NCBI GenBank assembly: GCA_023621975.1
Contig: JAMOAC010000411.1
Coordinates: 1 to 15,131, forward strand
Reading direction: 5' to 3'
Source: Bacillota bacterium
GTDB taxonomy: Bacteria; Bacillota_A; Clostridia; Acetivibrionales; DUMB01
DNA length: 15,131 nucleotides
Both the position numbers and the translations under genes were made by a program. A model generated the notes under the pieces. That model was not told the DNA's origin. It saw only the letters and a program-made list of their open reading frames with translations, and ran no database searches. Shown here piece after piece: positions 7,760 through 15,131 of this stretch (positions are counted from its first letter, which is position 1; every line of letters begins with the position of its first letter).

Positions 7760-7778
7760 GATCAGGTTCTGCCTGATT
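7760..7778 (+). terminator. Weak hairpin after rsfS
   Basis: ATCAGG (7761-7766) pairs with CCTGAT (7772-7777), plus one flanking G-T pair, around TTCTG. It is followed by TGTTTATGT. The short stem and broken T-run make it a doubtful terminator. Confidence 0.25.
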
Positions 7779-7941
7779 GTTTATGTGATTGTTGCAGAAA
7801 GCCGGGTATCCGTAAAAAAGCTCCAAATTTTGTCAATAAGTAAATTAGTATAGATTAATACAGAAATATTAATGGCTAAAATTAATTAATTGAATACCAA
7901 AAGTTGCTCAAATTAAGATGACCTGAAACAAATAAGTAAAT

Positions 7942-7953
7942 AGAGGATGTGAT
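7942..7953 (+). promoter_or_regulatory. Ribosome binding site that fixes the leuS start
   Basis: AGAGGATGTGAT suits the ATG at 7958. The in-frame GTG at 7949 lies within this site and is rejected as the start. Confidence 0.6.
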
Positions 7954-7957
7954 TGCG

Positions 7958-10366
7958 ATGAGAGAATACAACCCAAAAGAGATTGAAAAAAAGTGGCAGG
8001 AAATATGGGAAAGAAACCATGTATTTGAGGCATCAAACGACAAATCAAAGCCCAAGTTTTATGCTCTGATTGAATTCCCATACCCATCGGGGCAGGGATT
8101 GCATGTCGGGCATCCACGTCCGTATACCGCTCTTGATATAGTAGCCAGAAAAAGGAGAATGCAGGGATATAATGTATTGTTCCCGATCGGCTGGGATGCT
8201 TTCGGCCTGCCTACGGAAAACTATGCAATAAAGAACAAGGTACACCCAAGGCTGGTTACGGAGAAAAACATAGCCAGGTTCAAATCACAGTTAAAAGCAC
8301 TGGGTTTTTCCTTTGACTGGTCAAGAGAGATAAATACGACGGACCCGGAATACTACAAGTGGACCCAGTGGATATTCCTCAAACTGTTTGAAAAAGGGCT
8401 GGCTTATAAAAAGGAAGCTGCAATAAACTGGTGTACGGAATGCAAGGTGGGTCTTGCCAACGAAGAGGTTGTTAACGGCGTATGCGAGCGCTGCGGCGGC
8501 GAAGTGGTAAGAAAAGTGAAAAATCAGTGGATGCTTAAAATCACGGAGTATGCCGAAAGGCTTATAAATGACCTTGACACCGTTGATTTTATTGAAAGGG
8601 TCAAAGTTCAGCAGAAGAACTGGATAGGTCGGTCAGAGGGAGCCGAAGTGGATTTCAGGACTACGGAAGGCTATGTCTTGAAGGTTTATACCACAAGGCC
8701 CGATACCCTTTTTGGAGTTACATATATGGTTATATCTCCTGAGCATCCGATGATTGACGAGCTCAGGGACAAGATTAAAAATATAGATGAAATTCTCAAA
8801 TACAGGGATCTGGCAGCACATAAATCGGATTTTGAAAGAACGGAGCTTGTAAAAGAAAAGACGGGTGTGCAGATTGACGGTATAAAGGCCATAAATCCTG
8901 TAAACAACAAGGAAATCCCGATATGGGTGTCTGATTATGTACTGATGTCATATGGAACCGGTGCAATAATGGCCGTACCCGGGCATGACACAAGAGACTG
9001 GGAGTTTGCGAAGAAATTTGGGCTTCCTATTATTGAAGTAGTGGCAGGAGGAGATATAGAAAAGGAAGCTTATACCGATATTGAAAACGGCATAATGGTG
9101 AACTCTGATTTCCTTAACGGCCTTGAAGTTAAAGAGGCGAAGAAGAAAATAATTGAATGGCTTGAGGAAAAGGGAATCGGCAGAAGCAAGGTTAATTATA
9201 AATTAAGGGACTGGGTGTTCTCGCGGCAGAGATACTGGGGCGAACCCATACCCCTGGTTTATTGTGAAAAATGCGGATGGGTGCCAATACCTGAAGAGGA
9301 ACTCCCGCTGCTTTTGCCCGAGGTTGAATCCTATGAGCCTACCGATACGGGCGAATCGCCTCTGGCAAATATGCCTGAATGGGTTAATACCACATGCCCC
9401 AGGTGCGGAGGGCCTGCAAAGAGAGAAACCGATACAATGCCTCAATGGGCTGGTTCTTCATGGTATTTTTTGAGGTATGTCGACCCTCATAATAAAAATG
9501 AGCTTGCAAGCAGGGAAAACCTTGAATACTGGCTGCCTGTTGATTGGTACAACGGCGGAATGGAACACACTACTTTGCACCTGCTTTATTCGAGGTTCTG
9601 GCACAAGTTCCTCTATGACATAGGTGTGGTTCCTACACCTGAACCTTACATGAAGAGGACATCCCACGGAATGATTCTTGGTGAGAATAATGAAAAAATG
9701 TCCAAATCCAGGGGCAACGTTGTAAACCCTGATGACATGGTTAATGAATTCGGAGCTGATACTCTCAGAATGTATGAAATGTTCATCGGGGATTTTGAAA
9801 AAGCAGTTCCCTGGTCATATAACGGAATAAAGGGCTGCAGAAGGTTCCTTGACCGTGTATGGAGGCTCCAGAGCTTCCTGGTTGACGGAGATGAGTATTC
9901 TAAAGAATTTGAAAATAAAATGCACAAAACAATAAAGAAGGTCAGCGAGGATTATGAAAATATGAAATTTAATACCGCTATTGCAGCCATGATGTCACTG
10001 GTCAACGACTTCTACAGCGTGGAAAGGGTAAATAAGGCTGAATTCAAGACTTTCCTGATACTCCTGAACCCTGTTGCACCGCACATAACAGAAGAGTTGT
10101 GGGAAATTGCCGGATTCCCTGGAATGCTTCACAATCAGAAATGGCCGGAGTGGGATGAAAGCAAAACCATTGACGATATGATAGAAATTGCAATACAGAT
10201 TAACGGCAAAGTAAGGGAAAGGATTACAATACCTTCAGGATTGGATAAGCAGGAAATGGAAAGTGTTGTAATGGAGGATCCGAAAGTTAAAGCTCTTGTG
10301 GAAAGCAAAAATATAGTAAAGGTTATTGCTGTTCCCGGCAAGCTGGTTAATATTGTAGTGAAGTAA
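7958..10366 (+). CDS. leuS: Leucyl-tRNA synthetase
   Basis: LeuRS charges tRNA-Leu with leucine in a two-step ATP reaction. From ATG 7958 it has 802 residues, normal for the bacterial type. The Rossmann-fold HIGH motif is HVGH (49-52) and the KMSKS loop is exact (580-584). A first Cys4 zinc site is at C159, C162, C176, C179, and a second Cys4 cluster at C436, C439, C480, C483. The CP1 editing domain shows TTRPDT (245-250) and the GHDTRDWEF block (342-350) whose Asp347 matches the conserved editing aspartate. The C-terminal tRNA-binding part is complete. The stop is only 9 nt from the stop of the convergent gene at 10376-10942. Confidence 0.98.
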   Translation: MREYNPKEIEKKWQEIWERNHVFEASNDKSKPKFYALIEFPYPSGQGLHVGHPRPYTALDIVARKRRMQGYNVLFPIGWDAFGLPTENYAIKNKVHPRLVTEKNIARFKSQLKALGFSFDWSREINTTDPEYYKWTQWIFLKLFEKGLAYKKEAAINWCTECKVGLANEEVVNGVCERCGGEVVRKVKNQWMLKITEYAERLINDLDTVDFIERVKVQQKNWIGRSEGAEVDFRTTEGYVLKVYTTRPDTLFGVTYMVISPEHPMIDELRDKIKNIDEILKYRDLAAHKSDFERTELVKEKTGVQIDGIKAINPVNNKEIPIWVSDYVLMSYGTGAIMAVPGHDTRDWEFAKKFGLPIIEVVAGGDIEKEAYTDIENGIMVNSDFLNGLEVKEAKKKIIEWLEEKGIGRSKVNYKLRDWVFSRQRYWGEPIPLVYCEKCGWVPIPEEELPLLLPEVESYEPTDTGESPLANMPEWVNTTCPRCGGPAKRETDTMPQWAGSSWYFLRYVDPHNKNELASRENLEYWLPVDWYNGGMEHTTLHLLYSRFWHKFLYDIGVVPTPEPYMKRTSHGMILGENNEKMSKSRGNVVNPDDMVNEFGADTLRMYEMFIGDFEKAVPWSYNGIKGCRRFLDRVWRLQSFLVDGDEYSKEFENKMHKTIKKVSEDYENMKFNTAIAAMMSLVNDFYSVERVNKAEFKTFLILLNPVAPHITEELWEIAGFPGMLHNQKWPEWDESKTIDDMIEIAIQINGKVRERITIPSGLDKQEMESVVMEDPKVKALVESKNIVKVIAVPGKLVNIVVK

Positions 10367-10375
10367 CAGGGTAAA

Positions 10376-10942
10376 TCAATTCAAATTGTGCACAAAAGCC
10401 GTGACGGATGATGTAAGAATATATGCAGCGGAACCTGTATGGGTTAAGGGTTTGCCTGCATATGGCATGTTGATTCCATCCTGCGGCGCATGGAAAAAAT
10501 AATGATGCTTAGTGTTAATATACGGGCCGTAATAAAGGTTTAAAAAGCCATAAAACGGCCCGTTGTATTTTATGCAGCTCATGTTTTTCAACGGACAGGC
10601 CGGAGGAGGACCTGCATTTACTACCAGCTTAAGAGAATTACTGTCTACATCGGATAATATGCCGGTAAATCCAAGGCCGGCGGGCCCACCTGCATCAACA
10701 AACACAGTAACGGTTTTGCCGATATATTTTGAAATATGTGAAGCGAAACTGGTTTCTTCATGTTTGGCATTTACTGCCATATCCCTTATTGAGTTATCTT
10801 TTATTACGGAATTATCCTTTATTGAGTTACCCTTTACTGATTTACGTATTACTGGGTTATCTATTACTGATTTATCCTGTACTGCTTTATCCTGATTTGG
10901 CCTTTTTATGATTCCAGTCCTGCTTCTTCTGAACAAAAACAT
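10376..10942 (-). CDS. Uncharacterised protein with N-terminal pentapeptide-like repeats and Gly-rich module; possibly spore-surface
   Basis: I do not recognise this 188-residue protein with certainty. An excellent ribosome site (AGGAGGGG on the - strand, 10948-10955) supports the ATG at 10942. Residues 1-17 are basic (FRRSR...KR). Residues 18-58 are short repeats of type D-N/K-S-V/I-x. Residues 69-106 contain SKYIGKTVTVF then AGGPAGLGFTGIL, which looks like a small beta-barrel (LSm-like) module; GPPPACPLKN follows at 111-120. The C-terminal part is rich in Tyr, His, Phe and Gly (FYGFLNLYYGPY, KHHYFFH). No signal peptide or membrane helix is seen. Such composition recalls clostridial spore coat or exosporium proteins, but that is inference only. 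I could not identify a sporulation promoter upstream. Confidence 0.75.
   Translation of the reverse strand: MFLFRRSRTGIIKRPNQDKAVQDKSVIDNPVIRKSVKGNSIKDNSVIKDNSIRDMAVNAKHEETSFASHISKYIGKTVTVFVDAGGPAGLGFTGILSDVDSNSLKLVVNAGPPPACPLKNMSCIKYNGPFYGFLNLYYGPYINTKHHYFFHAPQDGINMPYAGKPLTHTGSAAYILTSSVTAFVHNLN
10769..10891 (-). repeat. 15-bp tandem repeat inside the unassigned gene
   Basis: On the + strand the units read, for example, tttactgatttacgt, attactgggttatct and attactgatttatcc, mostly 15 bp apart with one 18-bp unit. They encode eight pentapeptide-like units on the - strand: DKAVQ, DKSVI, DNPVI, RKSVK, GNSIK, DNSVIK, DNSIR, DMAVN (residues 18-58). Confidence 0.85.
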
Positions 10943-11015
10943 GTTTTCCCCTCCTCATACCATCATAGTATTCAGAGAGGCGATTTGTTACAGTGCCTTT
11001 CGATTTTAACTTTTA

Positions 11016-11044
11016 TTGACAATGCATTGCATTTAAAATAAAAT
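11016..11044 (+). promoter_or_regulatory. Near-consensus sigma-A promoter for the SEC-C gene and lspA
   Basis: TTGACA (11016-11021, perfect) and TAAAAT (11039-11044, 5 of 6) have exactly 17 nt between them. Transcription should start near 11051, leaving a leader of about 65 nt. The spacer side of the -35 holds a 10-bp perfect palindrome, CAATGCATTG (11020-11029), and the direct repeat ATTTATGACA occurs at 11046-11055 and 11085-11094; either could be a regulator site, unproven. Confidence 0.7.
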
Positions 11045-11116
11045 CATTTATGACATAATATATTATAATTAAAAAAATATTACAATTTATGACAACAACA
11101 AAAGGAGAAGGTAATA

Positions 11117-11617
11117 ATGGGTTTATACGAGGAATGGACGAAAAGAGTCGAAGAAGAAAGCCAAAAGAGAAGTTTCAGGAAATTTTGGGACGAATATTTG
11201 AACAAGGAAAAGGAAAATTATATAAAAATACTTGAGAGGCACAATGAAGTTATCAGCGGCAAGCTCAGTGAGCTGGCCGAGATGTTTGACATGGACACTG
11301 TCACGATGACAGGCTTTCTTGACGGAATAAACTCAAGCCTTGTTAATCAGTTGGACCTGGAAGAGCTTACGGAGGACAGCGAAATAAAGCTCGAAGTTGA
11401 TTTCGAGAAACTGTATTGGAACATGCTGGATGCAAAGGCAAACTGGTTGTATACCCTGCCTCAGTGGGATAATGTTCTTTCTCCTGAAAAAAGAGCCGAA
11501 ATAACAAAAAATTACAGGCAATCCAAAATAGCAGTGAGCAACAAGGTTGGAAGAAATGACCCATGTCCTTGCGGAAGCGGGCTAAAATACAAGAAGTGCT
11601 GCGGGAAAAACAATTAG
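11117..11617 (+). CDS. SEC-C zinc-motif protein of unknown function
   Basis: The 166-residue protein ends in a clear SEC-C motif: [20 protein letters not shown] at residues 144-163, with zinc ligands C150, C152, C161 and C162 (CxCx8CC). This is the motif found at the C-terminus of SecA and in many stand-alone proteins. Residues 1-60 are highly charged and probably helical; residues 60-120 form an acidic and aromatic region without a family I can name. AAAGGAG (11101-11107) lies 9 nt before the ATG. It is the first gene behind a strong promoter and is followed 3 nt later by lspA. A link to protein export is possible from the motif and neighbour but is only inference; SEC-C motifs occur in many unrelated proteins. 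Confidence 0.88.
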   Translation: MGLYEEWTKRVEEESQKRSFRKFWDEYLNKEKENYIKILERHNEVISGKLSELAEMFDMDTVTMTGFLDGINSSLVNQLDLEELTEDSEIKLEVDFEKLYWNMLDAKANWLYTLPQWDNVLSPEKRAEITKNYRQSKIAVSNKVGRNDPCPCGSGLKYKKCCGKNN

Positions 11618-11620
11618 AGA

Positions 11621-12070
11621 ATGAATAATAACATCTTATTATTGTTAATTATACCTTCAATAATCTTAATCGACCAGGTGACAAAGAAAACAGCACTTTT
11701 AAAACTGAATGACGGACAGGTCAGAAGCTGCTGCCGAAATATTGTGAATCTGACTCTTGTTAAAAATTCGGGTGCTGCTTTCGGAATACTTAAGGGCAGG
11801 CAGTTGTTATTGAAGATAATAACCATATCCCTGATAACGGTGTTGTTATATTTTCTTGTTTATTTTGCCATTACAGGTATATATACTGAAATTACAGTCG
11901 CACTGGTGTTTGTGCTGGGCGGGGCTATAGGCAATCTGATAGACAGGCTCAGATTCAACTATGTTGTGGATTTTATCACGTTAAAATTTAGAGGATGTCC
12001 CGTGTTCAACATTGCCGATATATTTATATTTCTTGGATCGGTAATTTTTGTTATTAATACGGCTTTTTGA
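11621..12070 (+). CDS. lspA: Lipoprotein signal peptidase (signal peptidase II)
   Basis: LspA cleaves the signal peptide of prolipoproteins at the outer side of the membrane after lipidation of the Cys. The 149 residues contain about four membrane helices (near 4-20, 62-84, 91-108 and 128-147). Family motifs are present: DQVTK (18-22), VKNSGAAFG (47-55), GGAIGNLIDR (100-109) then VVDF (115-118), and FNIAD (129-133). The catalytic aspartates expected from known LspA structures are Asp117 and Asp133. The ribosome site is weak (TAGAGA), and the start is 3 nt after the SEC-C stop, which suggests translational coupling. The gene that often follows lspA, an RluD-type pseudouridine synthase, is absent here; dgt follows. 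Confidence 0.94.
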   Translation: MNNNILLLLIIPSIILIDQVTKKTALLKLNDGQVRSCCRNIVNLTLVKNSGAAFGILKGRQLLLKIITISLITVLLYFLVYFAITGIYTEITVALVFVLGGAIGNLIDRLRFNYVVDFITLKFRGCPVFNIADIFIFLGSVIFVINTAF

Positions 12071-12164
12071 GGTTAATCCACAGCAGGGTTAAAATTGCCT
12101 TGCATTTTAATATTTTGTCTTTCAGGGCAAAATGTACCTGAAAGGATAAAAAGGTGGGATCTGT

Positions 12165-13316
12165 ATGTCTATGGTTTGGAGGGAAATAAAGGAAAAGCAG
12201 GAAGAAGCGCTAAGCCCCTTTGCTTCAAAAAACAGCCTGTCAAAAGGCAGGTTGTATTATGAAGAAAAATGCCCTGTGCGGACTGATTTTGAAAGAGATG
12301 CAAACAGGATACTTTATTCCATGGATTTCAGGCGTTTGAGGCACAAGACCCAGGTATTTTTTAATGCAAAAAATGACCATATATGTACCAGAATGGAGCA
12401 CGTGCTGTACGTGAGCGCCATTTCCGTCACAATAGCCAGGACTTTGAACTTGAATCAGGATTTGACCAATGCGATAGCACTGGGTCATGATCTGGGACAT
12501 GCACCTTTTGGTCACAGCGGAGAGAGGGTGCTTGACTGCTGCCTTAAAAAAATTAATCCTGATTATTTTTTTAAACATGAAATTCATAGTTTGAGAGTGG
12601 TAGACAGGCTGGCTACGAGGGTGGCACCGAGCAAGCCCGTTAAAAAGCGCGGCCTTAACCTTACATTTGAAGTCCGTGACGGTATCGTATGCCACTGCGG
12701 AGAAAATTACGAGGAATACCGGTTGACAAGGGACACCGTTAAGGATGTCGGATGGATGGACGGCATAAAAAAGGTGGACTGCATGCCGTATACCCTGGAA
12801 GCGTGTATTGTAAGGCTTGTAGACAAAATTGCATATGTGGGAAGGGACATAGAGGATGCTTTGAGGGTTAACCTTATGGATATAAACGATATTCCCATTG
12901 AAATAAGAAAAGAGCTGGGAAATACTAACAGTGAAATAATAAATACCCTTGTATGCGATATTATTGAAAACAGTTACGGCAAGGATTGCATACAATTAAG
13001 CCCTGAAAAGGGTGAGGCGCTTGAGAGCCTGATTAAGGAGAATTCGCGGTTAATTTATCAGTCAGACAGGATAAAAAGGTATGAAAAGACAGCAAAGAAC
13101 ATACTTGAAGGACTGTTTTTTGAGCTGCTGGACAGCCTTAAGGATATTGAGAAACTGAAAGCCAGCGATTTAAAGGTTCATAAGCAGTTCTACAATTTTA
13201 TCCGCGATGTAGGATATGACAGCACTGAAACGGATGAACAAAAGGTTGTTGATTTTATCGCAGGCATGACCGATAATTATGCGACAAGCTGTTTTAATGA
13301 GATATATTGGTTTTAA
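12165..13316 (+). CDS. dgt: dGTPase-like deoxynucleotide triphosphohydrolase (HD superfamily)
   Basis: Proteins of this family remove triphosphate from dNTPs, giving the deoxynucleoside. The 383 residues include RDANRILYSMDFRRLRHKTQVF (from residue 44), typical of the dGTPase-like group, and the HD metal ligands His79 (RMEH), His108-Asp109 (LGHDLGHAPFGH) and Asp220 (RLVDKIAYVGRDIEDAL). AAGGTGGG (12151-12158) precedes the ATG at 12165; a second ATG at 12171 is possible. Substrate preference (dGTP or broader) cannot be told from sequence. In related clostridia a dgt-like gene often precedes dnaG and rpoD; here a second nucleotide hydrolase follows after 37 nt. Three Cys residues (C125, C126, C176 region) are extra and of unknown meaning. 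Confidence 0.92.
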   Translation: MSMVWREIKEKQEEALSPFASKNSLSKGRLYYEEKCPVRTDFERDANRILYSMDFRRLRHKTQVFFNAKNDHICTRMEHVLYVSAISVTIARTLNLNQDLTNAIALGHDLGHAPFGHSGERVLDCCLKKINPDYFFKHEIHSLRVVDRLATRVAPSKPVKKRGLNLTFEVRDGIVCHCGENYEEYRLTRDTVKDVGWMDGIKKVDCMPYTLEACIVRLVDKIAYVGRDIEDALRVNLMDINDIPIEIRKELGNTNSEIINTLVCDIIENSYGKDCIQLSPEKGEALESLIKENSRLIYQSDRIKRYEKTAKNILEGLFFELLDSLKDIEKLKASDLKVHKQFYNFIRDVGYDSTETDEQKVVDFIAGMTDNYATSCFNEIYWF

Positions 13317-13353
13317 GGCAGAATTCAAAGACTTTTGACAAGGAGAAGGGTTT

Positions 13354-13944
13354 ATGGCAAACAAGGGATATCATTTTTTTGCTTTCATTTCCCGAATGAA
13401 GTACATCACCAGATGGGGGCTTATGAGGAACACTCAGAACGAGAACATACAGGAGCACAGCCTTCAGGTGGCTATTGTTGCCCATGCCCTTGCTTTGATA
13501 AAAAATAAGTTTTACGGCGGAAACGTTGACGCTGAAAGAACTGCCGTGCTGGCTATGTTTCACGATTGTAATGAAATAATTACTGGTGATTTGCCTACTC
13601 CCGTCAAATATTTCAGCCCCGAAATCATGAATGCCTACAAAAATCTGGAGGATGTCTCAAAGAACAGGCTGCTTAAGATGCTTCCTGACGAGTTAAAAGA
13701 GGAATATTCATCAATACTTTTTCATTCCAACGGCGACGAGGAGCACTGGAAACTCGTAAAAGCAGCCGACAGGATATCTGCCTACATTAAATGTATTGAA
13801 GAGGCCAAGGCGGGCAACCGTGAATTTAAAAAAGCCGGCGAGAGCATACTTAATACCATTAAGGACATTGATCTTCCTGAAGTAAAGTATTTTATGGAAA
13901 ACTTTTTGCCGAGTTTTTCATTGTCACTGGATGAAATAGATTAA
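13354..13944 (+). CDS. yfbR: HD-domain 5'-deoxynucleotidase of the YfbR type
   Basis: YfbR of E. coli hydrolyses deoxynucleoside 5'-monophosphates to deoxynucleosides. This 196-residue protein resembles it over its full length: HFFAFISRMK near the start, RW at 20-21, NIQEHSLQVA (31-40), GGNVDAER (55-62), GDLPTPVKYF (78-87), and the end FLPSFSLSLDEI. Active-site residues known for YfbR are kept: Arg20, Trp21, His35, His70-Asp71, Glu74, and Asp139 in LVKAADRISAYIKC. AGGAG (13341-13345) lies 8 nt before the ATG. It lies 37 nt after dgt without an obvious terminator, so the two are probably co-transcribed. Together they can act on dNTPs and dNMPs. Confidence 0.92.
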   Translation: MANKGYHFFAFISRMKYITRWGLMRNTQNENIQEHSLQVAIVAHALALIKNKFYGGNVDAERTAVLAMFHDCNEIITGDLPTPVKYFSPEIMNAYKNLEDVSKNRLLKMLPDELKEEYSSILFHSNGDEEHWKLVKAADRISAYIKCIEEAKAGNREFKKAGESILNTIKDIDLPEVKYFMENFLPSFSLSLDEID

Positions 13945-13953
13945 CATATTAAA

Positions 13954-13976
13954 AGATTATGTAGACTGCATAATCT
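13954..13976 (+). terminator. Hairpin after yfbR
   Basis: AGATTATGTA (13954-13963) pairs with TGCATAATCT (13967-13976) over 10 bp with one G-T pair and a GAC loop. It lies 9 nt after the yfbR stop. The stem is AT-rich and the tail (ATAATTTAG) is only mildly T-rich, so termination would be weak. Confidence 0.3.
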
Positions 13977-13985
13977 ATAATTTAG

Positions 13986-14014
13986 TTGTAAGTATGTCTA
14001 AAAAGTAATATAAT
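13986..14014 (+). promoter_or_regulatory. Sigma-A type promoter for the glycosyltransferase gene
   Basis: TTGTAA (13986-13991, 4 of 6) and TATAAT (14009-14014, perfect) are separated by exactly 17 nt. The start would be near 14021, giving a leader of about 35 nt. Confidence 0.55.
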
Positions 14015-14055
14015 AAAAAAAGAGGGAATTATCATAAATTCTGGGGGTATAGAGT

Positions 14056-15131
14056 ATGATGTACTTAGCTGCAGTTGTAGGAATTCTGTTCTGCTCCTTC
14101 TGGATAGCGCAGCTTATTTTTGTGAGGGTTCATCTCAAATGGTCAAACACAATCCAAGAGTCCAATGAAGAAGATGCCGATCTTCCCGTAACTGTCATAC
14201 ATCCCATAAAGGATCTGGATTTTGAGTTTGAAAAGAATTTCGAAAGCTGGATGAACCAGAATTACAAAGGGAAAATACAGCATATTTTCAGTTTCCAGAA
14301 AGCAGATGATCCTGCAATTAAAGTAGTAAGGGAATTCATGAAAAAATATCCGGAAATAGACATGACAATAACCGTAAACCCAGTCATAGAAGGCTTAAAC
14401 GGAAAAAGTTCCAACATGGTAAATGGTATGAAACTTGCAAAATATGATATTGTTGTTTTCATAGACAGTGATATCAGGGTTAAACCTGATTTTATTGTTA
14501 AAATGGTAAGGCCTCTGAGGGATGAAAAAGTGGGCATCGTTACCTGCGGACAGATAAATATGAGAGGCAGGGACTTCTGGACCAGGTTCTTTACGTTTAT
14601 GCAGAATAGTGAAACTGACTTTATGTGGGCGTTTTTTACAAAGCTGGGCATGGATGTTGGAGCAACAGGTGCAGCCTTTTCAATGAGAAAGAAACTGATA
14701 GAAAAATTAGGCGGACTGGAGGCTTTTGGTGGTTCGCTGCTGGAAGACCTCTTACTGGGAAACACTCTGTACAGGCTGGGCTACAAAATTGTTCTAGGAC
14801 CATTCATTGAATGCCATGTGGATAAGCTGGCAAGGGAGAAATCCCTTAACTATGCAAAGAGGATTGCCGTCGGTATAAAGGCACATATTTTGTATGAGCT
14901 GCCGCTTTTTGTGTTAATGCTTTCATGGTACTGGATTCTGTTTGCCTTGTCCCTTGTATTTGTAAATATACATGTCATGATGCTTTCAATATTGTTCATG
15001 TGTTTAAGAAGCCTTCACGGCGTTGCAATGAGAATTGTTACCAAAAACAGAGTATTGCCATCAGACTTTATAATGGGACTGTTTTTCGACCTGTTCGGAA
15101 CATTTTACCTGATTTATGCCTTCAATACACC
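14056..15131 (+). CDS. Membrane glycosyltransferase, ceramide-glucosyltransferase-like (GT2/GT21 type), 3' end outside window
   Basis: An open frame runs from ATG 14056 to the window edge, 358 codons without a stop. It has an N-terminal membrane helix (residues 2-22), a cytoplasmic GT-A domain, and C-terminal hydrophobic helices from about 282. The GT-A blocks are a VTVIHPIKDLD start (45-55), NGKSSNMVNG (116-124), FIDSDIRVKPDF (135-146) with the metal-binding DSD at 137-139, and LLEDLLLG (228-235) with the likely catalytic Asp231. This resembles the ceramide glucosyltransferase / HpnI family. The usual (Q/R)xxRW motif is not seen in standard form; AREKSLNYAKRI (259-270) is in its place. GGGGG at 14043-14047 is a modest ribosome site. 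The acceptor, a lipid or polymer, is unknown. Confidence 0.85.
   Translation, partial: MMYLAAVVGILFCSFWIAQLIFVRVHLKWSNTIQESNEEDADLPVTVIHPIKDLDFEFEKNFESWMNQNYKGKIQHIFSFQKADDPAIKVVREFMKKYPEIDMTITVNPVIEGLNGKSSNMVNGMKLAKYDIVVFIDSDIRVKPDFIVKMVRPLRDEKVGIVTCGQINMRGRDFWTRFFTFMQNSETDFMWAFFTKLGMDVGATGAAFSMRKKLIEKLGGLEAFGGSLLEDLLLGNTLYRLGYKIVLGPFIECHVDKLAREKSLNYAKRIAVGIKAHILYELPLFVLMLSWYWILFALSLVFVNIHVMMLSILFMCLRSLHGVAMRIVTKNRVLPSDFIMGLFFDLFGTFYLIYAFNT

Larger units (their letters stand above)
7726..7957. other. 232-bp rsfS-leuS gap
   Basis: A weak hairpin lies at 7760-7778. TTGTCA (7830-7835) resembles a -35 box, but the nearest -10-like sequence, TATAGA (7849-7854), is only 13 nt away, so I do not call a promoter. 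I looked for a T-box leader, common before clostridial leuS, and found no TGGNACCGCG antiterminator core. The last 20 nt hold the leuS ribosome site. Confidence 0.6.

Noticed and set aside
7949..7957. GTG at 7949 as the leuS start
   Set aside because: It lies inside the ribosome site AGAGGATGTGAT; the ATG at 7958 has proper spacing and the usual N-terminus.
7726..7957. T-box riboswitch before leuS
   Set aside because: No TGGNACCGCG core or paired terminator/antiterminator found by eye.
10563..10911. Overlapping + strand reading frames opposite the unassigned gene
   Set aside because: They read the 15-bp repeat as low-complexity Leu/Tyr/Thr runs and lack ribosome sites; the - strand frame has AGGAGGGG.
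12073..12092. Hairpin TTAATCC / GGGTTAA after lspA, as a terminator
   Set aside because: Only 7 bp with one G-T pair, and no T-tract follows.

Overview
The window looks like chromosome from an anaerobic, spore-forming, low-to-mid GC Firmicute of the class Clostridia. The cellulolytic clostridia (Acetivibrio / Ruminiclostridium type) are my best guess, at moderate confidence and from gene content and protein style only. Support comes from strong AGGAGG-type ribosome sites, frequent GTG and TTG starts, an Fe-S type PurF, a nadD-yqeK-rsfS-leuS cluster and an SEC-C protein typical of Clostridia. I see no rRNA, tRNA, CRISPR array, transposase or phage gene.

Layout. (1) Positions 1-5264 hold the end of a purine biosynthesis operon on the + strand: purF (3' part only), purM, purN, purH, purD. 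It covers the first step and several later steps to IMP. (2) Positions 5265-5446 hold a terminator-like hairpin, a TATAAT box and a 57-bp near-perfect palindrome that resembles a dispersed palindromic repeat. (3) Positions 5447-7725 hold nadD, yqeK, a 67-residue stub with one membrane helix, and rsfS. In many clostridia an LCP (LytR-CpsA-Psr) gene sits between yqeK and rsfS. Here only a possible N-terminal stub is left, followed by about 440 bp of extremely AT-rich DNA made of degenerate 15- and 18-bp tandem repeats with a strong promoter at its left edge. (4) Positions 7958-10366 hold leuS, with no recognisable T-box in front. (5) Positions 10376-10942 on the - strand hold a small unassigned gene with a 15-bp tandem repeat near its start (pentapeptide repeats) and a Gly-rich module. 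(6) Positions 11117-12070 hold an SEC-C zinc-motif protein and lspA, 3 nt apart, behind a near-consensus promoter. (7) Positions 12165-13944 hold a dGTPase-like HD hydrolase followed by a YfbR-type dNMP 5'-nucleotidase, a plausible dNTP-disposal pair. (8) From 14056 to the right edge runs an open, incomplete membrane glycosyltransferase gene.

Most of the window is core metabolism: purines, NAD, translation, lipoprotein maturation and nucleotide-pool control. The parts least explained by known genes are the palindrome at 5346-5402, the repeat-filled gap at 6935-7374 and the - strand gene at 10376-10942. I found no clear evidence for a wholly new multi-gene system.
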